Made by a program: the position numbers and the translations under genes
Source of the DNA: Ophiosphaerella korrae
Lineage: Eukaryota; Ascomycota; Dothideomycetes; Pleosporales; Phaeosphaeriaceae
Assembly (NCBI GenBank): GCA_028456385.1
Contig: JALNQF010000006.1
Coordinates: 532,273-596,272 of the forward strand
DNA length: 64,000 nt
Direction: 5' to 3'
Notes under the pieces: generated by a model
Database searches by the model: none
Told to the model about the DNA's origin: nothing
Seen by the model: only the letters and a program-made list of their open reading frames with translations
Part shown: positions 1 through 12,188 of the stretch, piece by piece
Layout of the letters: the number at the start of each line of letters is the position of its first letter
Position numbering within the stretch: position 1 is the stretch's first letter

Positions 1-516
1 CATGCGCGCTCGCTATCGATGTCATTGACAAGAAACTCGCCGACGAGGACAGTAGTATCAGCGTAGCGCTTTCCGACGCGCTCAACCATTTCTTTGGCTC
101 CGACTGAAACCTTTGAAATTCCAGGAATTGCGAATGCCTATGAAATAAGCACTAGTGTATACTTAACACATGACAGTACTCACCCGAAGAAAAGCGAAGT
201 CTTTTCCGGCAAGAAAAGTCCATGGGCATTCGTAGAGGCCCTAACTCGTTAGATTGATTATCGCGATGGTATATCGAGCACGAACCATTTTAGCAATAAT
301 AGATTGGGCATCTCGATAGTTCAAATCTTTGAACTCGGCCGGTGTATATCCATACTGCTTTTGGGTTTGCTCAACGCGGTGATATCGAAGAATTCGCACA
401 ATTGCAAGGTAGCCGACTAAGATGGGGACCAAATAAAGAGAAGACAGCATCTTGAAGGGAGTTTGTAGAGGGACGGCCACAGAGGTCGTTACATGTAGAC
501 TGGAGCCTAACGGCAC
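1..516 (-). CDS. MpaB-like / DUF2236 oxygenase-type protein, 5' part (runs off left edge)
   Basis: The first half of a gene read leftwards. Exon 1 (516..286) starts with a hydrophobic N-terminal anchor (SLYLVPILVGYLAIV), then RYHRVEQTQKQYGYTPAEF. Exon 2 (240..184) and exon 3 (137..1) carry ECPWTFLAGKDFAFLR, AFAIPGISKV and GKRYADTTVLVGEF, the pattern of the ER-membrane MpaB / rubber-oxygenase-like family (DUF2236). Intron 1 (285..241, 45 nt) has a CTAAC branch site and TAG acceptor; intron 2 (183..138) has a GTGAGT donor. All joins keep phase 0. A start at 450 is also possible. Known members are membrane-anchored, with a conserved-His catalytic domain that would lie beyond the window. Substrate cannot be told from this part. 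Confidence 0.7.
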
Positions 517-2332
517 GGAGACTTGTTTATGTACTCATAATATATCAATACATTCTTTAGCAGGGTTCTATGTTTAAGCTGACATGACACCATTTGAGTA
601 CGCGCTACAAATCCTTGGCCCGCCGTGGTGCAGCACTGGTGTTGGAGCAAATTCTCGGCGCGTATCTCGCGTTATAGAGAAGTTCAATTCCTGGGCATTT
701 TGCTTCTACGAATATCATTCTGTTGCTGAGCAGCGCGAGTCGCCCCGAGCTACAATAAAATTTATACTGATGAAGCAGGAAAATTTGCTAACAAAATCAC
801 AACGGAGGTAGGAGGTTGACGGTGCCTACTTCGATTTGGCGATCTGTGCGTACCCTGCTTATGCATAGGGAAGGTGAACCAACATTACTACCTGCTTCAA
901 GTTTGGCATGGTATGCAAGATTGTTTGAAAGAATGAGTAAATGATAGAAAACTGACATGTACGCTCTGTCCTTGCGAAATTTTGCTCTGCCCGATTTTCC
1001 AGGTATCCATGTTGCGGACTAAGAAATAAGTCAACAGATTGCTGACTGCATGCACACCGGTGTGGGTTCACAAATTGCATGCATAGACAGGCCAATTAAC
1101 AAGTGTATTCTAGTCCTGTATGAGACAAGACATCTCGTTACAGGTCGTGATAGTCAGGCGCCCATTACTGGAATGGTGAACACTTGACTAGGTCTGCACT
1201 GACCATGGACCCAACATTTCTTCTCAGGATTCCTCCTCGCTTTTTGTTAATTCTTGATAAGCATTTTTCAAAGGATTGGTAGCTTTTAAACTTACGAGAG
1301 GATAAGGTCAGCACAATGGCTATATATATATATCCTTGGTACCCAACCCCGCTTTCTTTGAACCTTCGAGGTTAGAGACAACAACTAATGAAGTCTGATC
1401 ACTCGGACGTGGATGCGACTTTCAGACCCATCGTGGGCCCCCTATTTTCCTAGCATTAGAATATAAATGGATCATAACTCGTGATTGATTTTTACAGTAG
1501 ACAATACTGGCACTCTACCCAGGAAAAGACCGATCTTTCGCAGTGGTGACGCACCTGAAATCAAAAGGTGAATACATAGCGCGGCCTGTGGCTAAAGAAA
1601 TTTCTGCCCTCTGGCAGATCATTTCGCAGTGGTATAATTGTACTTCCAGATTCTTCGTGGAGCGCTTGTCAGTTTGGGATAACCTCGGGAACCGATGATC
1701 CACATAGAATGCCTTAACTATACCGCATGTGAAATAGACATATATTCACGCTGAGACACCCTTTATCAATTTCCTAACCTAATTAGTGTCATTGGGTCAA
1801 AACAGGCCTACTGAGCTAACAAGTTCATTATCAGAGTTGCGGGAACACTCGTTTTGCACAGGAATATGCGCATTTCATCCCTTCTAAATTCTATGCACAA
1901 GCCAGGAAATTCGTCTAGTTCCAAAATTTCCGATGTTAGCGTTCTAATCTTGTCACTGGCATTGTTAGCAACGTCCCAGAAACCTAGATATGTGGAAATT
2001 CTGATTGGTCAAAACCTTTGCTACCTTAAGCCTATAGCTCACCGTGATTTATAGTCTTTTTTAATAATGAAAATTACATATGTAAAACTTCATCTACTTT
2101 TTCTTAAGGTCTGGTACGATATCCTGTTAGAGAAAGTATACGTCGATCCTTCTTACTACCTGTTGTCTAGACCAAAGGCCTAACATTTTATATTGGCGTT
2201 ATATTATCAATACTGCACATCGCAATCACAAATCTGAAGGTACTTTCCAATTGTAATGTGTATAAAGAATGCATCAACTCTAAAGCTACTCCTTCTCGAA
2301 CACACAACTCTTTCTTCCTTTGTATGTTAACT
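517..2332. other. Gene-poor interval
   Basis: I see no supportable gene. Open frames here are short and resemble no family. There is a (TA)n stretch near 1322-1333. The interval probably holds promoter DNA for the leftward MpaB-like gene and the rightward secreted-protein gene. Confidence 0.5.
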
Positions 2333-2887
2333 ATGAAATTCTCTATCACTGTCCTTTCGCCACTGGCCCTTTTGCTCTCAAGTTGCGTTTCTGCACAAAA
2401 CGGAAATAAGCCATTCTGCCCAGATCTCCACTTCAGTCTCCTCGAATGCGACAATGGTCTGGAGCAGTACGGGTGGCCAGACCCTACCCACGAAAGCCTT
2501 ATAAGCTGGAATCTTGTCGGAATGTTCCCACGCGGTGACCCTCGCCCAACAAGCACACCAGACTCTACCTTCATCTACACCTTACCTCAAGGTGGATACC
2601 CATACCACAAGTACGAAGGCTGGAATTCTACTACGTTCTTTTGAGCCAATCCTAGTCAGTTGAAAGATTACCCTCGGGGCTGGCTTGGTATGAAAATTCC
2701 TGCGTCTGCAAAGGGCATGAAGTCTGGTGTTCAGGCCGGGACAATTCATTTTGAAGGCATCGAATTCAACTGCCAAAGAAAGAACACGAACTTGTTTATG
2801 GGTGGTGGCGTAGAATTTCGAGAGTTTGATCGAGAATTTTGTGCTGGGTATACATACTGCCAGTTAAGATATATATGTAGGAGATAA
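2333..2887 (+). pseudogene. Small secreted cysteine protein interrupted by TGA
   Basis: ATG at 2333 begins a classic signal peptide (MKFSITVLSPLALLLSSCVSA, cleavage near residue 20-22). The frame runs to a TGA at 2642-2644 and stays open in the same frame to TAA at 2885-2887, 184 codons in all. Two mature cysteines (FCPD, LLEC) lie before the stop and four (FNC, EFC, TYC, YIC) after it, so the six-cysteine set is split. A short GT..AG intron bridging the stop (2609-2657, 49 nt) would break the frame. The stop is one C-to-T step from CGA. A small secreted, possibly disulphide-bonded protein is a fair description; effector function is only a guess. No family recognised. Confidence 0.5.
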
Positions 2888-3196
2888 ATGGCCTGCGGAT
2901 AAATCATGCGTAGGGAGTCAGGCGCATTTCTGTTATCCGAGTTGGGATCGACCAGGAGGATCATAGAATATATTAGTGCTTCGCTTTTCTACCAAAATTA
3001 AAGATCTTTGTAAAACCTTGCTCATTCTAATAGCTGTTATAGTATAGCAATACCTAGGTAGTAAATCAAATTATGGGGTAAAACATCACTTGATAAAATA
3101 GCTAATATACGTGATGGCCGATGATTTAAGAAATTGACCATCAATGTTCCAAAACTCCAAGCTTTGCAACTTCTCATTTAGGTTGATCTCTTAATA
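2888..3196. other. Intergenic, AT-rich
   Basis: A short AT-rich spacer between the convergent secreted-protein and J-domain genes. Nothing recognisable beyond likely 3' ends. Confidence 0.5.
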
Positions 3197-4565
3197 TCAA
3201 TCGAAGTCGAAGTAAGGGTAAGAATAATTTGGGCTTGGGGCTCTTGCTTTTGTGGCGCCTCGTGCATGCTTTCTTGCTGCACCACGCGGTATCCTAGGTC
3301 GGATAGTACTCTGGCATCTTGGACATGCTTTGATTGAACAGCCCGGGCACTGCAACAGATATGTCCAACTTTCACTGCAAGTCGGGCAATTTGTGCGACC
3401 TTGTACTTTAGGCCACCAGCCATCATGCTTGCAATCTGATGTGTAGCTCTGGTAAGTGCTCCCCTGTGGTACGCCATGATGGCCACTATATTCTTGGAAC
3501 CTTCTGCTCTGATTCATTCGTCTTCGTTGTTCTGCCGCTCGGAGCTCAGCTTCGACTTCGTATTTTCTCTGAGCCTCAGCATTTTCCTGTCTCTGTTTCT
3601 CTTGTTGCTTTTCAAACGCCTCCTGTTGTTTTCTTATCTCCTCCTGACGACGTGCTGCCGCATCTCTTTCCTCTCGCTCTCTCTCTTCTCGCTGCGCTTG
3701 CTGTTGTTTCCAAAGTCTTGCCATCCTTTCTCTCTCTAAACGATCCTTTTCTTCCTTCTCTCTGGCTCTAATTTTAGCTTCTATCACTAGTATTTTTCTG
3801 GTGTCGCTTCTTTCCGCATCGGTGAACTCCTTCTCTGCATTCTTTAGGAGATCTTCTTGTTTCTTCAGCTCCGCCTTCTTCATATCCAGCCTGCGCTCTT
3901 TCATATCCTTCTCTATTCTCATCTCCTGCTGTCTTCTATCTTTCTGTGCTTTCACTTCATCGCTCTCCTCTGGTTGTTTATATATTGGTGACAACAACCA
4001 TGCCCCCCATCCATTCCTACTTGCTTCCTTTGCTACTTCTGCGGCTAGCAAGCTATTCAGATTCTTGATTTCCTGCTGCAACACTCGCATGCCTCTTTGT
4101 AGCTCGAAGATCGACGCATCAAAAGTATACTTCTTGTTCTTCCATCGGACGCCGCGTTCTTGTTTTGACTTCTGAAGCGCAGCGATCTGTGCTGCTTCGC
4201 TAAGAGTTCCTGGCTGTGCAGTTGATGAAGTGGGTTTTTCGGCGGTTCGGCGAGGAACTTTGTTTTGCTTTATGGAGGGATAAATGAGGTCGTACGCTTG
4301 GCGCTGGGCTGTATCTCGCAATGTCTCATACGCTCGCCCGAGCTTTAATAATGCAGTTAGTACAGGAAATGTAAGGATACAAAGACTTAGGTTTAAACCA
4401 TTGACGTACTAATTGGAAAGCTTCAGTAGCATCATGATTCGTATTGCGGTCCGGATGGAGCTTCAGCGCGAGCCGTTTGTAGGATTTCACGACTAAACTG
4501 GGAGAGGCATCTTGCCCCACCTCAAGTACTTCGTAATAGTCATCTGTGATTTGCACTGGTGCCAT
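3197..4565 (-). CDS. J-domain (DnaJ) protein with long coiled coil and C-terminal zinc ribbon
   Basis: Two exons: 4565..4410 and 4342..3197. The intron (4409..4343, 67 nt) has a GTACGT donor and TACTAAC branch site and splices in phase 0 inside the J domain. The predicted protein is 433 aa. Residues 6-70 form the J domain: DDYYEVLEV, the HPDR motif at 37-40 that stimulates Hsp70 ATPase, and [15 protein letters not shown] in the last helix. Residues of about 100-285 are a highly charged K/E/R/Q coiled coil. The C-terminus has CxxC pairs (CKHD, CPTC, CPGC, CPRC) consistent with one or two zinc-binding knuckles, then a basic tail. It is probably an Hsp40-type co-chaperone of the fungal J-protein class with extended coiled coils. 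Client unknown. No sign of decay. Confidence 0.85.
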
Positions 4566-5360
4566 CGTTCTATCTCTCTTTATGTTTTGAGTGATTGTGT
4601 GGCATAAGCGGAACGAAAAGCAGCCTCAGAGGCCCGAACAGACATAAGTATGGTATCGAGAGTTTTTCAGGATAAGAGGTGGTATCAAAGATGTTTGTGT
4701 GGTGACTTAGTAAGAATGTTTGGACTTATTGGCTACGCCTTGAGGATGCATTCAGGCCGTGCCACATTGATATGCAGCCCCGCGCGTGACAAAACCAGCC
4801 TTTTTAAGCGCACCGTGGCACCTCTTTGAAAAGGCTCTGGACTTAATATTGGTGCCACGCGAAGACCACATCTATTCTTAAGAACCCATCGCAGATCGCC
4901 TTAGACAAATACGAAAGATTTCCACGGCCAAGTTTGATTATGCGTGCTCAAGCCGTTTGGAAGAAAGTAGATCAAATGTCTCTCACGTAGACAATCATTA
5001 TCATCTCCATCATATAAACAACAGGCGAGCTTGCTCCGCTTCGCTTCCTCGTCGCCATTGTTGTCGGTTTTTGCTTGCGCATCAAGAGAAATATCTAGAT
5101 GCGGTTGATTGTCCAAGGAATTGTATGTATTTCGATATTTAGTGCCCCTCCAGCAGGCTAGCCTCAGAAGGGTACAGTGCGACTATCAAGCATAGTAGAG
5201 CGCCTAAGTTGTATATTTACGAGACATCTAGATGTGCAGTTAAGAATTCAATGGTAATTCAGAAGTTTACCTGATGAGTATATGCTCAAGCAAGTAGCAA
5301 GGCTGACCGCTGACACAACTATAGACGTACCTGGAATATGAGTAAGAGTGTCATGATCTA
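4566..5360. other. Intergenic / promoter of J-domain gene
   Basis: Upstream region of the leftward J-domain gene. Overlapping open frames on both strands are short and lack coding character. No RNA gene seen. Confidence 0.4.
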
Positions 5361-5965
5361 ATGGCAAGCCCATTTGAACTCCTCATCCGCGTTTTGTCGA
5401 GCTCAAACTTTCTAGCACGCAGGAGATATGAGTTCTTGAAGAACATATGTAGCATCCAAGACAAGATGCTTAGATGGGTAGGCGTTCGTTATGGAGAACA
5501 TGACTGCTACAAACTGAACACAGCAGAAACTTATACTCTTACCTGCAGGCATTGTATCAAACCGTAGTTGAATGCTGCTCTTCCTACTCTTATGCGACGA
5601 TGACTCGGAGGACCTTCAATGAAGAAGGAAGTATGGAACGTAAAATCAATGATTCTTGTTGTGAGAAGTTGGTAATAGGTGAATCTGCGTACGGCGTGGA
5701 TATGCCGCATATTCCGTTCCTGTTGAATGTATTGAACAACTGGAGGTCCATTGTTGGCGCATCAAAGCTAACGGTTCAAAAAATCTAGATCGGAGCGAAC
5801 AAGATATACAATCTTTGTATCGGTATTCAACACTGGGGTCTTGAGAACTCCATGTGTGGGTATTCCCAGCCATATTATGCCTGGAGCAAACTCTGTAACT
5901 CGTGTCAAGGAGATCGGGTTGATGAAAATCAAGATTCGGGAAGTTTACGAGGTATCTCAGGGTAG
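5361..5965 (+). pseudogene. Possible two-exon gene with internal TAG, unknown family
   Basis: ATG at 5361 opens a 39-codon exon ending at 5477. A plausible intron (5478..5548, 71 nt, donor GTAGGC, acceptor CTTACCTGCAG) joins in phase 0 to a second exon open to TAG at 5786-5788. The same frame is open again to TAG at 5963-5965. The first TAG is one C-to-T step from CAG. The encoded sequence is Cys-rich in places (ECCSSYS, DSCCEKL) and matches no family I know. Support is only the consistent splice phase and long second exon, so it may be a chance frame. Confidence 0.28.
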
Positions 5966-8425
5966 GAAAAGAACTGGACTCGCTATGAACAGTACTTTGC
6001 CGCTGCTCAGGCCATGTGTGGGGCGTGATTGCTCAGTGGTGGTAGAGTTGCGAATACCCCTCGTATGGCGTTGATCGAGGTCGTAAGGAAAACGGAAGAG
6101 CTATGCAAGAACGGAGAGCAACCCAATATTGCCACACTTCCCTTCTCATGTTATCTCTCGTGACCTATGTGCACCTGAGCATAGTGGCCAGAGAATTCCA
6201 AGGATGCGGTTCGAGGGAGCGTAGCATTGCATATTTGAGGGTGGAGTGCGTATACTGATTGTTATAATGAAACAAAACACTTGGTAAGTTTGCATAATAT
6301 TGCCTGTCTGAAGACGGTGCAGATGGGATTGTGGCGGGGTCGAGAGGGGATACATGAACTGGGAAAAATATTGAAGAGAGCCGAATCTTCAACCACCATT
6401 CTCTTTTAATACCTTACCAACAACGCCTCTTTGCCTCCATGCCTACTTTTCAATCTTGAGTCTTAACCCAATATATTCTGATGCCGCGAGACGATCAGTC
6501 TTGGGTCATGTCCTTTAACCGGCTAAATTGCCTTTAGCGCCTCCCGGGTTTTGCCTTGCGGGCCCGCTCTTGCATAAAAGACCAGAATCGGCCGTTTCCA
6601 GAAACTGTGGCCGTGCCAACTACTGCTGTACCAATGTTCTTGAAGATCCGGGCGCCTACGAGTCGGAGAGATGAGCCTATATTGCGGCCACTTTCTTGAA
6701 ATCTATCTCAACATCCGCGGGGTCATGCAAGCACGTGGCGGGTTGCAATAAAAGCGTGCGGTACAGGTCATTCGAGATTCATTCGGGCTGTACCAAGCTC
6801 AGTGGTGGCTCGCTACTGCCTGCACAGCAATCAATTCACTCCCACCAGCTCGGCGCGTGGTATGTTCGTCAGCTTCATCCATTTAGGCCCTGTTGTCTCG
6901 GGCCACTAGCGCCCACCCTTCGACATGCCGATGGGAATGCCTACTGATATGCTTTTCAAGGTTGGAGGCGTCGACCAGCTGCTTGAGGAACAACTATACA
7001 TACACCAACCAAAATAGGCTTAGACGCATTACTCAAGCTTCTCGGTCATGCTGTGCCAGCGGAGCATATCTTGACTTCTTGCAGAATGTCCACCAGTGAT
7101 GAGCCTTAAGCTATCTGTTCTCAGCTTCTGGAAAACTATATCTACCTGGGTGCATGATGTGCAAACGAGATGACAGTGGGACAACTGGACCAGGCACACG
7201 GAATGACATTAACCAAAGTGGTCGTAACCACTTCGCTTAGCCTAAGTTGACAAAGAAGTCGTTGCAGACTCGTTGCTAGCCGCGATTGCTTCTTTATTCC
7301 GAACAAGTCGATTGAATGACCACGTCTTGCAGAGCCGCTGAACGATGCTAAACGAAGTCAAGAGCCTAACCATCGGTTTGGACTGAGGCGGCCTAGCTGT
7401 CGCTAACCGTCACACCAATATGCCACATCCCGGCTCCGAGGCCCATTTATCCATCTTGGCGACAGGCAGCCTCGTGTTCCGTCTCACCCCACACCAATCG
7501 CGTCTCCCAGGTCGGCCTACGGAAGGGAAATAGAAGCATTTTATCGGATGCATCTAATATTCATCCGCGGGACGAGTCTGGGCTCGCCACAGGCTTGAGA
7601 GTTTGGGACAGCTTCGTGATCTCCTAGGGTGAACGGCGAGCCTCACGCCAAAGACACTCCACGGTCAGAACGAAGAATGCAATGGATATGTGGCCACGCC
7701 ACTGCAGAGTACTATGCCCAAATAAATCTCCTTTCTGCACCATCGCCAAATATCCGGGGAGGCGAGTGAGTGGAGTCCCAATGGACTGCATGCGAGATGA
7801 TCAGCACAAATGAAGATACCTGAGCTAACCCTCTCCGCATCAATGGAGCCTCACCATCCAAATCAGATTCTGGATCAATACTCATCGAATTGTAGATGCA
7901 CGATAGCCGCAGTTGCAAGCAGAGTCTCATGCACCTGTTCGAAACAGCGCCTCAACGCCTTCCATTTCTTAGTGTTCTAGAAGATTTCCCGTGCTCCCCA
8001 CGGGGCATCACAATCTACAACCAACGTCGAACGATTAAAACGGTCAGCATCAGCACCCAATAGCGTAGTCTTAAACATTATAACCGATGGCCTACTCTAG
8101 TCTCGCCCCGGCGTCGTCGGCCCTCGTGCCAGCGAGTGGCTTGGAGGATGGGTCACGATCACATCTGATTGGTGGCTGCTGCTTTCATCTGACAGCGATG
8201 TACCACATCCCGGCATCCAAGTCCGCTGAGCCGACAGGGACAGGGCCACCATTTCAATTAGTATTGATGCTAGGGTTAGTATCAGAATTTCATTGTCCAT
8301 TATAAGTATCTAGTCACTGCCAAAGTTACTATTCACTGCAAGTCTACCAGGCCCTTGTGGTGTAGACCCTCACTCTTCTTCTAATCTCAGTCCAACGTTG
8401 AGAACTTCGACAAGTTCCTCTCATA
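5966..8425. other. Long non-coding interval upstream of the sugar transporter
   Basis: About 2.4 kb without a supportable gene. A string near 7420-7470 (ccacatcccggc..ccgaggccc..gcgacagg) loosely recurs near 8200-8240, which could be an old small duplication or shared regulatory segment. Fragments around 6900-7100 give short protein-like stretches in changing frames, possibly a gene relic, but I could not assign them. The last few hundred bases should include the transporter promoter. Confidence 0.35.
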
Positions 8426-10119
8426 ATGCCTGCCATTGCAAATGCAGGTGCTGCGGTCCGCGCTGATGCGCCCGAATTCGAGAAGGTTGTTTGGCACAAG
8501 CTGCCAAACATGCGTAAGCTATACTGGCATGCCTGTATACTCTGCGTTGCCTCAGCCACCACTGGTTATGATGGGTAAATTCTAAATCCTTTGTCTTAAG
8601 AATGTATGGTTAACACTTTACAGTATGATGATGAACTCATCCCAGCAGATGAGTCGCTGGGCCGCCTACTTCGACCACCCAGATGACAACCGTCTCGGTC
8701 TTATGAACAACGCCTATAACATTGGCAGTATCGTCAGTTTTTTTGCCGTCCCATTTTTCACTCAGGCTTTTGGTCGTAAGATCCCCATCGCTACTGGCTG
8801 CACTATCATGATTGCTGGTGCCCTCATCTCCTGCTTCTCGACCAACTGGAAAATCTACTTCGCTGGTCGCTTTGTGCTCGGCTTTGGCAATTCTTTCGCA
8901 CAAATGTGCTCGCCTATTCTTCTTACTGAGATCTGCCATCCTCAGCATCGTGCAAGATTCACTGCCGTCTACAATTGTCTTTGGCATCTGGGCGCTCTAA
9001 TTGTCGCTTTCATCGGTTGGGGCACGTCCTATGTTCCCAATGAGTGGTCCTGGAGGTCAATCACCTTGCTCCAAGGCCTCCCATCCACCATCCAGCTCTG
9101 CTTCATCTGGTGGGTTCCCGAATCTCCCCGTTGGCTCATCTCTAAAGAGCGTTATGAGGAGGCCGAGTCTATGCTTGCCTACTACCACGCTGAGGGCGAT
9201 CGTAACAACGCTACTGTTCAATTCTCATATCAGGAGATGAAAGAGACCATCAGAATGGAGATGGATGCAAACACTAACTCGAGCTATCTCGACTTCGTGA
9301 AGACTAAGGGTAACCGATGGAGGCTTGCCATCCTTATCTCTCTGGGTATCATCTCGCAATACTCTGGAAACGCTCTATTCTCCAACTACATCAATCTTGT
9401 TTACACCGGAGCCGGTATCACGTCCCAGAACCAGAAGCTTGCTCTCTCCGCCGGCGAGCGTGTCCTCTACCTCATTGTCGCTCTCTACGCCGCCACGCTA
9501 GCTGACAAAGTTGGTCGTCGCCCTCTCTTCTTGACTGCTACTTCTGGTATGGTGGTAGCCTTCATCTGCTGGACCATTACCTGCGCTGTCTATGAGAACT
9601 CTGGTGATAGCAATAAATCTGCCGGTTATGCTCAGATTCCCTTCGTCTGGATCTTCGGTGTCTTCTACGCATTCGCTTGGTCCGGTCTTCTCGTTGCTTA
9701 TGCGCTCGAAATTCTTCCCTACGCTCTCCGCGCCAAGGGTCTCATGATCATGAACATCACTGTCCAGGCTATCTTGGCTGTTGGTGGTCAGACAAACCCT
9801 GTCGCCTGGAAGCGTCTCCCCAAGCACTGGAACTTAGCTCTTTTCTACACTGTAAGTCTACATCAAACCTTCAAACAAGCCAGAGAAAAAAAAGCTAATT
9901 CCTGTCTAGCTGTGGATTACTGTCGAACTTATCTGGGTCTACTTCATTTACCCTGAGACCAAGGGCCCAACTCTTGAGGAAATCTCCCGTATCTTCGATG
10001 GCGACTCCGCCGTTGCCCATATCGACATGCATGCTATCGAGAAGGACATTCAAGAGGACCGCCTGGATAACATCCATGACGAGAAGAACGCATCACGTGT
10101 TGAGCAAACTCGCGTCTAA
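8426..10119 (+). CDS. MFS sugar transporter (hexose / lactose-permease-like), intact
   Basis: Three exons: 8426-8574, 8624-9851 and 9910-10119, with introns of 49 and 58 nt (GTAAAT..CAG, GTAAGT..TAG). Phases agree and the product is 528 aa, the normal length for fungal sugar porters. Family signatures are in order: GYDG in TM1; GRKIP after TM2; RFVLGFG and the TM4-5 segment with PILLTEI; PESPRWL (about residue 215); GRRPLF (about 347); PETKGPTLEEI (about 474) followed by a hydrophilic cytoplasmic tail. This is a 12-TM plasma-membrane proton-symport-type carrier of SP family 2.A.1.1. The overall pattern resembles fungal lactose/hexose permeases, but the sugar cannot be fixed from sequence. Codon use and the lack of damage contrast with most other genes here. 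Confidence 0.93.
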
Positions 10120-11495
10120 GTCATCTCTCGCCTTTAGGGAAGCATGATCATAGATCTGTGAATCTCACAGAATGAGATTTAGTACCTTATAATTGGGGGA
10201 AATATTTAGTGGAGGATTGGTGTCAGAACATTTATGCCATAACACTAGTAGTATCAATAATATCGCTGGCTTTGGTTCAAAATTGTTGGGGCACTGCAAT
10301 GCGTAAATGTTTGTGGTTACGGATAAATTATGATTCAATTTAGGCATGCCAGCGTCACTGCAAGTTTCCGGGCTGGCGGCTCACCTCTCCAGCACCGCTG
10401 ATTGGTTCGCGTATACCAAAGGACGTTGGTATTGAAGCGCCGTTGAGATTTGGCAAGGACCAGGGCACTTGACGCGCAATAATAACTCACCGTCACGATC
10501 CAGACTGCGCGATCGAAGCAATAGTAGTGTGATCATCGTCACGACAGAAACTACTTGACTCTTGCACTCTTGAAGTCAATGCCTTGGAGTCCGAACCCTA
10601 ACATTGCCCCTACAGGTGTCCTTCGTGGCTTGAGGGAGGGATCTCGCAATATCCCTTCACGCGTATGCTTCCATGGTTGCCCACGTCCTTGCATATTAGG
10701 TTTTCCGATGCTGACCATCTCTTCATATCTATCATTCATTTGCCTGTAAATTAAATCTAAGTATATGTTTGTGATAAATAATTACTCTCTCCAAAGTACC
10801 TCAATTACATTTTAGAAAAGATAGCAATGATGATGGTCCACAAGCGCTCGTCATGCCGTGTTGTACCACCCAGCACACATGGCTGACGAAGACTGTCATA
10901 TTTAATTCTGGAATGTGACCAACTAGATGAAAACCAATCTTGTCTGATATTTTCAAATATCTAGTTGTTTGAATCCAAGGTCAAATTTTCGTTTTTGTTT
11001 GACTTGTGGGTTAATTTTGATTTTCTTCCTCCCGATGTCACTGCATAGAAGCACAACAACCTCTCGAGCTCAAGCGCAGTGCTTGAAATAGGATAATCAT
11101 ATCGCAGGCTATAAGCTAACGGACTTTCGATGGGATGCATGAGCTTTCGACGCACCTACCGCCAGCTAAAATGAGGCGATCGCATGACGCTCATAGCAAA
11201 TTGTAGTATTGCATGGTACGCAGAACCTATTTCTAAAAGACATGAAGAGAGAATAGACTTTATAGCGCAAGACTAATATTCCGAGAATAGCTATTGTTAT
11301 AACCCGTTGTTGAGTTTGTTATGTTGGGGAGTGTCTGTGTTGTCTCGTCACGCAGTGTCTCGCTACGCAGTGACCGACGTTACTCATCCTTGGGGTGAAA
11401 TAGCCCTAAAATAATGTTTGCCCGGAGATTGGAAGAATAGCAAGCGGTGGCATGATATTTTAAGCTAAATTCATGAAATCGTCTCGTAGCGTTGT
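10120..11495. other. Intergenic interval
   Basis: The 3' region of the transporter and about 1.3 kb in which I find no gene. A local near-repeat ctcgtcacgcagtgtctcgctacgcagtg occurs at about 11343-11371. Confidence 0.4.
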
Positions 11496-11933
11496 GTGTC
11501 TCGCTGCACCGTAGGTGACCTTACAAAGTCTTCAGGACTTACATCATGCCCGGGTTGTGGACGAGACGATTTGAATCCTGCAGAATTGAAGATTCGTCAA
11601 GATACGGACTGCTGCGTGACTGAATGCGACTTCAAGTTTCTTTATACCCATGTCATCGCCCGTGTTCCACGAGACAAGGTTGGATCCTATCTCCTAGAAT
11701 TCGATCGAACCTACAAACTTTCACCAACCGTCGATCCTCAGCACGGAAAGGATCCCATGCGATTCTTGGAGAGTGCAGGAATAGACGTTGTGCATTGGAC
11801 TGCGATTGCCTGGATTCGGTGGCATGGAACCATCCATCCCCGTTTGCTTACCTTATTCGATGCATATTTTAACTTTGGTCTACGACCACCCTTTCATTGG
11901 GAATACGACACATCAGGACGGAAGCCGATGTAG
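11496..11933 (+). CDS. Hypothetical protein or gene fragment with CxxC motif
   Basis: An open frame of about 145 codons preceded in frame by TAG at 11487. No in-frame ATG occurs before about 11757, so any real gene would need an upstream exon (an acceptor-like cgtag lies at about 11509-11513) or is a 5'-truncated relic. The peptide carries CPGCGRD, a DCCVTEC cluster, and a tryptophan-rich segment HWTAIAWIRWHG. It ends at TAG 11931-11933. No family recognised. It lies 255 bp from the 3' end of the convergent F-box/ankyrin pseudogene. Confidence 0.3.
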   Translation: MSRCTVGDLTKSSGLTSCPGCGRDDLNPAELKIRQDTDCCVTECDFKFLYTHVIARVPRDKVGSYLLEFDRTYKLSPTVDPQHGKDPMRFLESAGIDVVHWTAIAWIRWHGTIHPRLLTLFDAYFNFGLRPPFHWEYDTSGRKPM

Positions 11934-12188
11934 GACTTACCACAACTGCTCTTGGCGAGAGATAATGGTCTACTAGGAACAGATGTTTATTATGCGCCCA
12001 ATATGATAGGTAGCAAAAAATGAGGAAGGAGAAAATATGACCAAAGTATATCAATACCTACAACCAATTCTAGGATCTCGGGAAAGGTGCGCATTGATCT
12101 TCGATCTTCACTAGAACTTCTAACGTTACAGCGATGATTGGATTCAAAGTCTATTTTCGGAGTGTCATATTGGTCCAAAGTAGCGCAC

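Noticed and set aside
2609..2657. Intron that would remove the TGA of the secreted protein
   Set aside because: Length 49 nt is not a multiple of three and would break the downstream frame, which is otherwise continuous.
3439..4175. Plus-strand Ser/Phe/Leu-rich open frames
   Set aside because: Antisense of the K/E/R-rich coiled coil of the J-domain protein.
8637..8987. Minus-strand open frame over the transporter
   Set aside because: Antisense of a well-supported MFS exon; no motif of its own.
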